A DNA stretch of 64,000 nt from Oleispirillum naphthae. Lineage in GTDB: Bacteria > Pseudomonadota > Alphaproteobacteria > Rhodospirillales > Rhodospirillaceae. This document shows, in pieces, positions 17,010 to 25,307 of this stretch. The position numbers and the translations under genes are program-made. Numbering within the stretch: the first letter of the stretch is position 1; the number at the start of each line of letters is the position of its first letter. The notes beneath the pieces were generated by a model that ran no database searches, had not been told where the DNA came from, and saw nothing but the letters and a program-made list of their open reading frames with translations. The stretch is from contig JAQAZG010000008.1 in the NCBI GenBank assembly GCA_027864655.1, positions 107,084 to 171,083 on the forward strand, read 5' to 3'.

Positions 17010-17654
17010 TCAAGGTTGATGACGCCGGGCCGGGATGACGGTGGGGTGGTGGCTCAAGGCGAGCATTTCCGCGTCATGAGGCCAGTTGCCGTAGCACCAG
17101 ATTTCCCCTGCGGTTCCGGCGAGCCATTGTTCGACGCGTCGGGCCTTTTCCTCCCCGGTGCATGCCGGAGCCGCCAGTTCGCCGGTCAATACCCCGTCTT
17201 CCACGACCATTTCGGTCGCGAGGAGGCCGTCTATCCGGAGGCCCTTCAGCCGCAACAGGATCGGCATATAGCAGGAGAGCCCCCCCGAGGCGACGAGGAT
17301 GCGCCGTCCGGCGGCGCGATGCCGGGCATATGCGTCCATGGAGTCGGGCCTCCATTCGAGGCGGGGGAAGATGCGCGCCGCCGCCGCATGGACCTCGGCG
17401 ATCCTCCTGCCGGAAAGCGTCCGGCGCAGGAGGGTGTTCCGGTAGATCTCGCGCCGCTGCCGGGCTGGAGCGAAAAGCGCCGCCGCCGCCGCCGCGCCGC
17501 AGGCGGAGACGTACCGCCGCGTCCCCAACAGGGCACGGAGCAGCATTCCGAGGCTGCCCTGCCGGATCAGAGTCCTGTCGAAATCGAATACGGCGACTCC
17601 CGGGGCGGGAGGCTGCCGCTCGGCCTGCCGGAGCCGGGGATCGATGCGGTCCAT
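17010..17654 (-). CDS. HAD-IB family phosphatase (SerB-like fold)
   Basis: A 214-residue haloacid-dehalogenase phosphatase. Motif I with the nucleophile is VAVFDFDRTLIRQGS (about residues 19-33), motif II is ILVASGGLS (Ser), and motif III/IV runs EEKARRVEQWL to CYGNWPHDAEMLAL. HAD-IB members of this size remove phosphate from small phosphoesters or lipid-linked phosphates. ATG 17654 is preferred over longer frames because GGAAAGAG precedes it; the longer frame would cross the operon control region. It is divergent from the lipid operon, separated by 145 bases containing the putative operator. A role in lipid head-group metabolism is inference. Confidence 0.85.
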   Translation of the reverse strand: MDRIDPRLRQAERQPPAPGVAVFDFDRTLIRQGSLGMLLRALLGTRRYVSACGAAAAAALFAPARQRREIYRNTLLRRTLSGRRIAEVHAAAARIFPRLEWRPDSMDAYARHRAAGRRILVASGGLSCYMPILLRLKGLRIDGLLATEMVVEDGVLTGELAAPACTGEEKARRVEQWLAGTAGEIWCYGNWPHDAEMLALSHHPTVIPARRHQP

Positions 17655-17707
17655 GATGCTCTTTCCAGCGCGATTGCGGGTCTTCCACAACGGCCGATAA
17701 TAATATA

Positions 17708-17723
17708 CATACGAGGATGTATG
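17708..17723. promoter_or_regulatory. Putative TetR operator in front of the lipid operon
   Basis: CATAC-GAGGAT-GTATG: five-base inverted arms around a six-base spacer, the same geometry as the element upstream of tetR. It lies in an AT-rich stretch (TAATAATATACATAC) that could also supply a -10 box. It is positioned between the HAD gene and the operon. Confidence 0.55.
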
Positions 17724-17799
17724 CACTATATCTTCACAAATGCTTGGGGGGCGCCCATACCGGGCAACCTGTTGGCTGTTACATTGGAATGGGTTCACC

Positions 17800-18597
17800 G
17801 TGATCGAAAAAGCGTTGATTCTCAGTGCCGGGCAAGGAAAACGGCTGCTTCCTCTGACAGAACGCAAGGCGAAGTGTTTGTTGGCGTTCAACGGGCGCAC
17901 GCTTCTCGAATGGCAGATCGCGTGCCTGGCTGAGCAGGGCATCCGCGAGATCACGGTGGTGACCGGTTTTCGTGCGGAAGCCATCGACGCCATGCTTCAT
18001 GCGCGGACCGTTGACGGCGTGCGGGTCGATACGCTGTTCAACCCGTTCTTCCAGGTCGCGGACAATCTGGGCAGCTGTTTCATCGCCCGGGAGATGATGC
18101 GGTCGGGTGGGTTCGTGCTGCTGAACGGCGACACCTTGTTCCATCCGCAGGTGTTCGCCCGCGCGCGGGCGCAGGCGCGAGGCCCGATCACCCTCACCGT
18201 CGATCGCAAGGACCGCTATGACGACGACGATATGAAGGTGCAGTGCGACGGCGGTCGCCTGCGCGCCGTCGGCAAGCATCTGTCCGAGACCGCCACCAAC
18301 GGCGAATCGATCGGCATGACGTTCTTTTCCGCCGAAGGGGGCGCGATGTTCGCGGCGGCCGTCGAGGCGGCCCTGCACGACCCCGAAGGACTGAAGCTCT
18401 GGTATCTCAGCGTCATCGACCGCCTCGCGAGAGAGCACGAGGTGCGCATCGCCTCGATCCGGGGACTGGAGTGGTGCGAGGTGGATTACCCCAAGGATCT
18501 GGCCGCGGCGGGCGCCCTGACCGCACGGCTTTGGCACGAACGGACGCCCCGGCAAGATGGGGCGATTCCTTTGGAGCAGACCGGCAGGGCGATGTGA
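17800..18597 (+). CDS. Sugar/polyol-phosphate nucleotidyltransferase
   Basis: A 265-residue NTP transferase that would activate a sugar- or polyol-phosphate as a nucleotide ester. The N-terminus has the signature ALILSAGQGKRLLPLTERKA (about residues 4-23), with KCLLAFNGRTLLEWQI after it. Metal-binding Asp is in VLLNGDTLF (about residues 106-114), and a late Asp is in EWCEVDYPKDL. GTG 17800 is chosen because the longer frame from ATG 17740 would start within the likely transcript leader. It is the first gene of a 13-gene operon and overlaps the next by four bases. A role in head-group donor synthesis is inferred from context. Confidence 0.83.
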   Translation: MIEKALILSAGQGKRLLPLTERKAKCLLAFNGRTLLEWQIACLAEQGIREITVVTGFRAEAIDAMLHARTVDGVRVDTLFNPFFQVADNLGSCFIAREMMRSGGFVLLNGDTLFHPQVFARARAQARGPITLTVDRKDRYDDDDMKVQCDGGRLRAVGKHLSETATNGESIGMTFFSAEGGAMFAAAVEAALHDPEGLKLWYLSVIDRLAREHEVRIASIRGLEWCEVDYPKDLAAAGALTARLWHERTPRQDGAIPLEQTGRAM

Positions 18598-19979
18598 GTG
18601 TGGGTATCGCGGTGGTGGCGGGGGAGAAATCGGCGGACAGCCCAGACCGTCCCGGCGGCGTTTTTCGGCGGACGATGCGGAATCTTGCCTTCCTCGTGGG
18701 GGGCAAATCGGTCAGCGGCGTTCTCGGGCTGGTCTACCTGACACTGGCGGTGCGGGCCCTGGGCGTCGAGGCCTACGGACAGCTCGCCCTGATCTATGCC
18801 TTCGCGCTGACCGTCTCGACGGTCGTCAAGTTCCAGACCTGGCAGCCGATCCTGCATTACGGCACTCCCGCTTTGCAGGAAGGGCGGGTGGCGGACTTCC
18901 ATCGCCTGGTGCGCTTCACGGTGGGGCTGGACGTGGCGAGTTCCGTGGCCGGCGCCGCCCTGGCGGTGGGCGGCATCTGGCTGGTCGGTCCCCGAATCGG
19001 CCTGCCGGAGGCGATTCTGCCGCAGGCCAGCGCCTTCGGAGCGTCCCTGCTGTTCATGGTCACGGCGACCCCCAACGGCCTGCTGCGCCTGTTCGACCGC
19101 TTCGACCTGCTGCTGGTGGAAGACAACGTCGAGGCGGTGATCCGTCTGGCCGGAAGTCTGCTGCTTTTCCTGATCGGCGGCGGCCTGACGGGGTTTCTGG
19201 CGGTTTGGGCGTTGTCGGTGGTCGGCAGCGGCACGGTGTGCGCCGCCCTCGCGTGGCGGGAGCTGCGCCGCCGCGTCGCCCGGGTTCCGGCGGCGGATCT
19301 CAAGGCCTCGTCTCTCACCATGGGCTTTCCGGGCATGTGGGGTTTCGTCTGGTCCACCAACATCAACTCCTCGCTGAAGCTGTTGAGAGGCCACTTCGCC
19401 ACCCTGATCGTCGGAGCCCTGCTGGGCACCGCCGAAGCCGGATTGTTCCGCGTCGCCAGACAGATCGCCGAGGCCCTGGCGAAACCGGTCAAGCTGCTGA
19501 CGCCGGTCGTCTATCCCGAACTGGCGCGCTTCGTCGCGGACCGCCGTTTCGGCGCGCTGCAGGCGCTCAACCGCCGGACGTTGCAGGTATCCTGCATCGG
19601 AGCGGGGGCGAGCTTTCTGCTGCTGGCCGTCGCCGGGCGCGGACTGCTCGGCGTGGTGGGGGGGGGCGAGACCGCCGTCGCCTATACCGCGATGCTGCTG
19701 CTGAGTGCCGCCGCACTGATCCGGATCGCCGTTTTCGTCCTCGAACCCACCCTGATCTCTCTCGGCCATCCGGCCCTGGCGCTGGGCGTTCAGGGAGTGG
19801 CGGCGGCGGTCTATGTCCCTCTTCTGATCGTTTCCGTGCGCGTCTTCGGGATCGAAGGGGCGGGAGGAGCCGCCGTCCTGGCGTCCCTGGTCGTGGCGGT
19901 GTTGCAACATCTGGCGGTTTCCCGGCGGGTCCGGTCACGGATCGCGGCGGAGAATTACGGACAGGGAGTAGAGACGTGA
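18594..19979 (+). CDS. Polysaccharide/lipid flippase of the MOP superfamily
   Basis: A 461-residue integral membrane protein with about twelve to fourteen hydrophobic helices, related to Wzx-type flippases. Examples are AFLVGGKSVSGVLGLVYLTL at about residues 31-50 and repeated helices to the C-terminus. VEAYGQLALIYAFALTVSTV is typical of the N-terminal repeat of this family. It would translocate a lipid-linked product across the inner membrane. GTG 18594 overlaps the preceding stop; an in-frame ATG at 18675 is an alternative start. Presence in a sphingolipid operon suggests a glyco- or polyol-sphingolipid substrate, which is inference. Confidence 0.82.
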   Translation: MSVGIAVVAGEKSADSPDRPGGVFRRTMRNLAFLVGGKSVSGVLGLVYLTLAVRALGVEAYGQLALIYAFALTVSTVVKFQTWQPILHYGTPALQEGRVADFHRLVRFTVGLDVASSVAGAALAVGGIWLVGPRIGLPEAILPQASAFGASLLFMVTATPNGLLRLFDRFDLLLVEDNVEAVIRLAGSLLLFLIGGGLTGFLAVWALSVVGSGTVCAALAWRELRRRVARVPAADLKASSLTMGFPGMWGFVWSTNINSSLKLLRGHFATLIVGALLGTAEAGLFRVARQIAEALAKPVKLLTPVVYPELARFVADRRFGALQALNRRTLQVSCIGAGASFLLLAVAGRGLLGVVGGGETAVAYTAMLLLSAAALIRIAVFVLEPTLISLGHPALALGVQGVAAAVYVPLLIVSVRVFGIEGAGGAAVLASLVVAVLQHLAVSRRVRSRIAAENYGQGVET

Positions 19980-21757
19980 CGTTGGTTAGCAAATGCACCG
20001 AGGCGGATCTCGCCGAAGAGATGCCGACCTTCCCGATGGGGACGCCGACCCTGCCGGGACTCCCACGCGAGACCGTGTTCCGGTCCTTGCCCGAGGCCCT
20101 CGACTATGCGGCGACCGGGTGCACCGGCCTGAATTTCTATTCCGGCCATCTGGACCTGGTGGAAACCCTGCCCTACCGCGACCTGCGGCGTGCGGCGATT
20201 TCCCTGGCGCGGAAGCTGCGGACCCGCGGCCTGCACCGGGGCGACCGCGTCGCCCTGGTCGCCGATACTTCGTCCGATTTCGTCACCGCTTTCGCCGCCT
20301 GCCAGTACGGCGGCCTGATCGCGGTTCCCCTGCCGCTGCCGTTGGCGTTCGGCGGGCGCGACGGCTACATCGCGCAGATCCGCCAGATGGCGGAGGGCGC
20401 CGGGATTTCGGCGATGATCGCGCCGGAGTGGGTGGCTCCCTGGTCGGAAGAGGCGATGGCCGGACTCGACCTTGCGTTCCACGGCACCGTCGGCGGGCTT
20501 TCGGAAGAGGCGGAGGCGCCGGGGCCGCTGCCCGTCGCCGAACCCGGAGATCTCAGTTACCTGCAGTTTTCCTCCGGCAGCACTCGGACGCCCGCCGGGA
20601 TTGCGATCGCCCACCGGGCGCTGATGAGCAATGCCCGCGCCATCATCGAACACGGCCTCGCGCTGCGGCCCGGGGACCGCTGCGTTTCCTGGCTGCCGTT
20701 CTATCATGACATGGGGCTGGTCGGCTTCCTGCTGACGCCGATCATCGCGCAGATTTCCGTTGACTACATGGCGACGCGGGACTTCGCCCGTCGGCCGCTG
20801 AATTGGCTGCGGCTGATCGACCGCAACCACGGGACCATCAGTTACAGCCCGAGCTTCGGTTACGACCTCTGCGCCAAGCGGGTGGCGGGGGGGCGCCTGC
20901 TGCAGGCGGATCTGCATTCCTGGCGGGTGGCGGGGATCGGCGGCGACATGATCCGGCCGCATGTCCTGGAACAGTTCCACCACGCGTTCGCACCCCTGGG
21001 TTTTTCGGCCTCCGCGTTCGTGCCGAGCTACGGCCTTGCCGAATCCACCCTGGCGGTCAGTTTCGGCATGCCGCAGGGGGGAACCCGCGTCGATCGCGTC
21101 GACTCCATGCAACTGGAGTTTCGGCAGTGCGCCGTGCCCGCCGTCAACGGCGGGGTGCGGGTCCGCGAATTCGTGGTGTGCGGCCGCGTCCTCCCCGGCC
21201 ATGCGGTGGAGGTGCGCGGCGAGACCGGCGCCCTCCTGGAGGAGCGCCGGGTCGGACGGGTCTTCGTGCGCGGGCCGAGCCTGATGTCCGGCTACGATCG
21301 CCGCCCCGAGGAGACCGCGGCGAGTCTCGACGCCGAGGGCTGGCTCGATACCGGCGACCTCGGGTACATGATCGGGGACGAACTGGTGATCACCGGCCGC
21401 GCCAAGGAGCTGATCATCATCAACGGCCGCAATCTGTGGCCGCAGGATCTGGAATACACGGCCGAACAGGTCGATGGCCTGCGTCCCGGCGATATCGCCG
21501 CCTTCAGCATCGAAAACCGGGAAACCCACGAGGAACAGGTCGTCGTCCTGGTGCAGTGCCGCGCTTCCGATCCGTCGGTGCGGCAGGATCTGGCGCAGGC
21601 GGTGGCCGCCGCCCTCGGCAAGACCCACGGCATCGGCGCGCTGGTGGTTCCGGTTCCCAACAACGCCCTGCCGATGACCACGTCGGGCAAGCTGCGGCGC
21701 AGCAATGCGCGCAAGGCCTTTCTGGCCGGGGAATTCACGCCGGAGGCGCCGCGATGA
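19976..21757 (+). CDS. Fatty acyl-AMP ligase / acyl-ACP synthetase
   Basis: A 593-residue ANL-superfamily adenylating enzyme of the FAAL type. It activates a fatty acid as acyl-AMP and passes it to an acyl carrier protein. Visible motifs are YLQFSSGSTRTPAGIAIAHR (about residues 192-211, P-loop equivalent), SWLPFYHDMGLVGFLLTP and SYGLAESTLAVSFG. The hinge and C-terminal block are GWLDTGDLGYMIGDELVITG and GRAKELIIINGRN. The gene for the likely acceptor ACP lies two genes downstream. Caulobacter sphingolipid synthesis uses an acyl-ACP synthetase in the same setting. GTG start overlaps the flippase stop by four bases. Confidence 0.9.
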   Translation: MTLVSKCTEADLAEEMPTFPMGTPTLPGLPRETVFRSLPEALDYAATGCTGLNFYSGHLDLVETLPYRDLRRAAISLARKLRTRGLHRGDRVALVADTSSDFVTAFAACQYGGLIAVPLPLPLAFGGRDGYIAQIRQMAEGAGISAMIAPEWVAPWSEEAMAGLDLAFHGTVGGLSEEAEAPGPLPVAEPGDLSYLQFSSGSTRTPAGIAIAHRALMSNARAIIEHGLALRPGDRCVSWLPFYHDMGLVGFLLTPIIAQISVDYMATRDFARRPLNWLRLIDRNHGTISYSPSFGYDLCAKRVAGGRLLQADLHSWRVAGIGGDMIRPHVLEQFHHAFAPLGFSASAFVPSYGLAESTLAVSFGMPQGGTRVDRVDSMQLEFRQCAVPAVNGGVRVREFVVCGRVLPGHAVEVRGETGALLEERRVGRVFVRGPSLMSGYDRRPEETAASLDAEGWLDTGDLGYMIGDELVITGRAKELIIINGRNLWPQDLEYTAEQVDGLRPGDIAAFSIENRETHEEQVVVLVQCRASDPSVRQDLAQAVAAALGKTHGIGALVVPVPNNALPMTTSGKLRRSNARKAFLAGEFTPEAPR

Positions 21758-22719
21758 CGGACAAACGGGGACGCCTCGTCGCCGTGACCGGCGGGACCGG
21801 CTTTCTCGGTCCGCACATCGCGGACGCCCTGCGCGCCGCGGGCTGGAGCGTCCGCCTGCTGGTGCGTCGGCGCCCGGCGGCGGCCGGAAGCGACATCGTG
21901 CCCGGCTCCCTGTTCGACGACGCGGCCCTGGACCGCCTGCTGCAGGGGGCCGATGCGGTGGTGCATGCGGCGGGCCGGATCAAGGCGGTGTCGCGGGCCG
22001 AGTTCCTCCGCGTGAACCGGGACGGCAGCCATCGTCTGGCGGCGGCGGTGATGCGGCAGCCCCGTCCGCCGCGGGTCGTCGCGGTATCCTCCCTCGCGGC
22101 GCGCGAACCCCGGCTTTCCGCCTATGCGGAGAGCAAGCGCGCCGGGGAGGAGGCCTTGCGGGAGGCGGGCATCGCGGACCTTGCGGTGGTCCGCTCCGCC
22201 GCGGTCTACGGACCCGGCGACCGGGAGACCGCCGTGTTTCTCCGCGCCGCCGATGGCCCCGTGCTGCCGGTTCCCCGGGTGCCCGGCGGACGCGTCGCGC
22301 TGATCCACGCCGCCGACGCGGCGGCGGCGGTCGCCGCGCTCGCCCCCCCCGGCATGCCGGGCGGGGTGTTCGAGATCTCCGATCGCCGCATCGACGGCTA
22401 CGGCTGGCGCGAACTGGCGGAGGAAATCCTCGCCGCTTCCGGCGGCCGGGCCCGCATCGTGGAGGTGCCGCGGGCGGTCTTCCGGGCCGTCGCCGGTCTC
22501 AACGCGGCGGCGGGGCATGCCACCGGACGGGCCGTGATGCTGGCGCCGGGCAAGGTCCGCGAGCTGTTCCACCCCGACTGGTCGAGTGCCCGCGACCGCC
22601 AGCCGCCGCCCGAGATATGGAGCCCGCGGGTCGATCTGCGGGACGGATTGCGGCAGACCCTGCGTTGGCTGAACGCGGCGGCACCTGCCGAGACAAAGGA
22701 TGCACGATATGCCGACTGA
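21754..22719 (+). CDS. NAD(P)-dependent epimerase/reductase, CerR-like
   Basis: A 321-residue extended short-chain dehydrogenase. Its dinucleotide motif is VTGGTGFLGPHIADAL (about residues 10-25). VVHAAGRIKAVSRAEF and the catalytic SAYAESKRAGEEAL (about residues 124-137; YxxxK is Y-A-E-S-K) are present. In Caulobacter, CerR of this family reduces the 3-keto group of oxidised ceramide, and its gene neighbours spt and the ACP gene as here. The assignment as the ceramide reductase is therefore by family plus context. It overlaps the FAAL gene by four bases and the ACP gene by about eleven. Confidence 0.82.
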   Translation: MTDKRGRLVAVTGGTGFLGPHIADALRAAGWSVRLLVRRRPAAAGSDIVPGSLFDDAALDRLLQGADAVVHAAGRIKAVSRAEFLRVNRDGSHRLAAAVMRQPRPPRVVAVSSLAAREPRLSAYAESKRAGEEALREAGIADLAVVRSAAVYGPGDRETAVFLRAADGPVLPVPRVPGGRVALIHAADAAAAVAALAPPGMPGGVFEISDRRIDGYGWRELAEEILAASGGRARIVEVPRAVFRAVAGLNAAAGHATGRAVMLAPGKVRELFHPDWSSARDRQPPPEIWSPRVDLRDGLRQTLRWLNAAAPAETKDARYAD

Positions 22720-22963
22720 AGCGGAAATCACCGAGACCATCGTCATCCGGCTGCGGGCCCTCGTGCCGCCCGGCGTCGAGATCGGCCCGCAGACCTCGAT
22801 CATGGGCGATCTGGGCCTGGATTCCCTGACCGTGATGAACTTCGTGATGTGGCTGGAGGACGTCTTCGACGTCTCCCTGCCGATGGACCGCATCGTCGAG
22901 ATGGAAACCGTCGCCGACCTGGCCCGCGCGCTGCAGTCCCTGGGAGCGAAAGAGGCGTCATGA
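22709..22963 (+). CDS. Acyl carrier protein of the sphingolipid operon
   Basis: An 84-residue acyl carrier protein. The phosphopantetheine attachment Ser is in GDLGLDSLTVMNFV (about residues 33-46), flanked by the usual acidic helices. A start at 22700 (adding Met-His-Asp) is possible; 22709 keeps the overlap with the reductase gene shorter. It would receive the acyl group from the adjacent ligase and present it to the serine palmitoyltransferase downstream, as the dedicated ACP does in Caulobacter. Confidence 0.9.
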   Translation: MPTEAEITETIVIRLRALVPPGVEIGPQTSIMGDLGLDSLTVMNFVMWLEDVFDVSLPMDRIVEMETVADLARALQSLGAKEAS

Positions 22964-24174
22964 GCATTCTCGACAAGTTCGAGGCGCTTCGGCACGCCCA
23001 TGAGGCGTTGCAGGAGCTGGGGGCCGATCCCTTCGCGGTGTGCTTCGATTCCGTCGCCTCGGCGACGGAGGGGACGGTCGCCGGCCGTCCGGTCCTGATC
23101 TTCGGCAGCAACAACTATCTCGGACTGACCTGCGACCCCGAGGTGGTTGCGCGCGGTGTTTCGGCTCTGCGCGCCTTCGGCAGCGGCACCACCGGCTCGC
23201 GCATCGCCAACGGCACCTATCTGGGCCACCGGACGCTGGAAACGCGCCTGGCCGCCTTCTTCGGGCGCCGCAACGCGATGGTGTTCACCACCGGCTATCA
23301 GGCCAACCTGGCGATGATGTCTACCCTGGCCGGGCGCGGCGATCATCTGCTGGTCGATGCCGACAGCCACGCCAGCATCTACGACGGTTGCCGCCTCGGC
23401 GCCGCGGAGGTGATCCGTTTCCGCCATAACGATCCCACCGATCTCGCCCGCCGTCTGCGCCGCCTGGAGGGTGAAGCGGGCGACCGGCTGATCGTCGTCG
23501 AAGGAATCTACAGCATGCTGGGCGACCGCGCCCGCCTCGCCGAGATCGTCGAGATCAAGCGCGCCGCCGGGGCCTGTCTGCTCGTTGACGAGGCGCACGC
23601 CTTCGGCGTTCTGGGGGAAAACGGGCGCGGCGCGGCGGAGGAGGCCTGCGTCGAAGCGGACGTGGACGTGATCGTCGGCACTTTTTCGAAGAGTCTCGGC
23701 GGCATCGGCGGGTTCGCTCTTTCGGACCTGCCGGGGTTCGACGTACTGCGGCTGGCCTGCCGCCCCTACATGTTCACCGCCTCCCTGCCGCCGTCGGTCG
23801 CCGCCGCCGCACTCGCGGCGCTGGAGCGGATCGAGCGGACGCCCTCCCTGCGCCGAACCCTGCACGCCAACGCCCGGCGCTTTTACGACGGCCTTGCCGC
23901 CGCCGGGTTCGCGCTCGGCGGCGAGGCCGGTCCGATCGTGTCGATCCGTTTGTCCGATACGCCGACCGCCGCCCGCTTCTGGGCGGCGCTGCTGGAGGCC
24001 GGAGTCTACGTCAATCTCGCCCTGCCGCCGGCCACGCCGACACTGGAACCGTTGCTGCGGTGCAGCGTCACCGCCGCCCACACGACGGCTCAGATCGACT
24101 ATGCGGTGGAGACCGCCGTCGCCGTCGGCAGCCATCTGGGGGCGATCGGCGAACGCAGGAGTATCGACGGATGA
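22960..24174 (+). CDS. spt: Serine palmitoyltransferase-like alpha-oxoamine synthase
   Basis: A 404-residue PLP enzyme of the alpha-oxoamine synthase family. Conserved blocks are LIFGSNNYLGLTCDPEV (about residues 46-62), FGSGTTGSRIANGTYLGHR, LVDADSHASIYDG and LLVDEAHAFGVLGENG. GTFSKSLGGIGGF carries the PLP Lys (about residue 244). The family includes KBL, AONS, ALAS and SPT. The context of ACP, acyl ligase, CerR, bCerS-like and ceramide-kinase-like genes points to SPT rather than biotin or heme synthesis, and no bio or hem genes are nearby. It overlaps both neighbours by four bases. Confidence 0.88.
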   Translation: MSILDKFEALRHAHEALQELGADPFAVCFDSVASATEGTVAGRPVLIFGSNNYLGLTCDPEVVARGVSALRAFGSGTTGSRIANGTYLGHRTLETRLAAFFGRRNAMVFTTGYQANLAMMSTLAGRGDHLLVDADSHASIYDGCRLGAAEVIRFRHNDPTDLARRLRRLEGEAGDRLIVVEGIYSMLGDRARLAEIVEIKRAAGACLLVDEAHAFGVLGENGRGAAEEACVEADVDVIVGTFSKSLGGIGGFALSDLPGFDVLRLACRPYMFTASLPPSVAAAALAALERIERTPSLRRTLHANARRFYDGLAAAGFALGGEAGPIVSIRLSDTPTAARFWAALLEAGVYVNLALPPATPTLEPLLRCSVTAAHTTAQIDYAVETAVAVGSHLGAIGERRSIDG

Positions 24175-25307
24175 ACCTGCACGCATCGTCCCCGGCCGCC
24201 CCGCTCGGCATCGTCATGGGCGCATGCCCGGTTCGCCTGTGGGGCATGAGCGGCACGGAGCGGGCCCGCCGCATCCTGCTGAAAACCGGGGTTTCCGAAG
24301 TGGCCGACGCGGTCCGTGGCGATGCGCCCTGCCTGCTGCTGCGTGCCGACTGGGTGGTCGATCCCGCACTGCTCGGCCTGCTGCGGGCGGAGCCGCCGGG
24401 CGTCGCGCTGACGGTGCGCCGTGCGGACGGGTGCGAAACCGTGCTCGCCGCCCATCTCTCCGCCGCCGACGCGGCGGCGGTGTGTGCGGATGTTTCCACG
24501 CTGCCGCCCGGCGTACGGGCGATCACCTGCGCCGCCGCCGCGCCGATCTATCTGCCTGCGTTGCGCAAGCGTCTGGTTCCGGTGGTGATGCCGTTGACCG
24601 CCGAGACCGTCAGCGCCGCCGAAAAGGTGACTTTCGGCGGGGCCTACAAGGGCGTCACCGACATCGTGACGAAGTATCTCTGGCCGTGGCCGGCGCGGCA
24701 GGCGACGCGCTGGTGCGCGGAACGGGGGATCACGCCCAATGCGGTGACGCTGGCCGGTCTGCTGTTGACCGTATGCGTGCCGTTCCTGTTCGCGCACGGC
24801 TGGTTCGCGGCCGGGCTGGCCGCGGCCTGGCTGATGACTTTTCTGGATACCGTGGATGGCAAACTCGCCCGCTGCACCCTCACCTACACGCCGTTCGGGA
24901 ACGTTTTCGACCATGCCATCGACCTGATCTCGCCGCCTTTCTGGTGGTGGGCGTGGCATGTCGGCTGCCGTGCCGCGGGCATCGCCTATCCGCTGCCCGA
25001 GGCCGCGCTCGCGGCGGTGGTCGGCGGCTATGTGGTTCTGCGGCTGCAGGAGGGGGCGTTCAAGCGTCTCTTCGGCATGCATATCCACGTCTGGCGCCGT
25101 TTCGACAGTCTGTTCCGCCTGGTGGTGGCGCGGCGCAATCCGATCCTTCTCATCCTCAGCGTCTCGGCGATCCTCGGCGCGCCCGGCTGGGGGATGGCGG
25201 CGACGGCGGCCTGGACCGTGATCTCGGTGGCCGTGCACGCGACCCAGATGTCCCAGGCCCTGATCGCGCGGCGGGTGCGGCCGATCGTCTCGTGGATGGC
25301 CGAATGA
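24171..25307 (+). CDS. CDP-alcohol phosphatidyltransferase with N-terminal extension
   Basis: A 378-residue membrane enzyme. The C-terminal half, from about residue 170, has multiple membrane helices and the complete CDP-alcohol phosphotransferase motif D-x2-D-G-x2-A-R-x8-G-x3-D-x3-D. This is visible as LDTVDGKLAR followed by GNVFDHAIDL (about residues 225-252). The first 150 residues resemble a worn nucleotidyltransferase domain (IVMGACPVRLWGMSGTERAR, then leucine-rich strands), similar in plan to fused inositol-phosphate cytidylyltransferase/phosphatidyltransferases but without a clear catalytic loop. It probably installs a phospho-polyol head group on ceramide; donor and acceptor are not determinable. 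It overlaps spt by four bases. Confidence 0.85.
   Translation: MNLHASSPAAPLGIVMGACPVRLWGMSGTERARRILLKTGVSEVADAVRGDAPCLLLRADWVVDPALLGLLRAEPPGVALTVRRADGCETVLAAHLSAADAAAVCADVSTLPPGVRAITCAAAAPIYLPALRKRLVPVVMPLTAETVSAAEKVTFGGAYKGVTDIVTKYLWPWPARQATRWCAERGITPNAVTLAGLLLTVCVPFLFAHGWFAAGLAAAWLMTFLDTVDGKLARCTLTYTPFGNVFDHAIDLISPPFWWWAWHVGCRAAGIAYPLPEAALAAVVGGYVVLRLQEGAFKRLFGMHIHVWRRFDSLFRLVVARRNPILLILSVSAILGAPGWGMAATAAWTVISVAVHATQMSQALIARRVRPIVSWMAE

Noticed and set aside
22960..24174. Annotation of the alpha-oxoamine synthase as BioF (biotin) or glycine C-acetyltransferase
   Set aside because: Sequence alone allows it, but no bioABCD or tdh genes are nearby, while a dedicated ACP, acyl ligase, CerR-like and bCerS-like genes are, which favours SPT.
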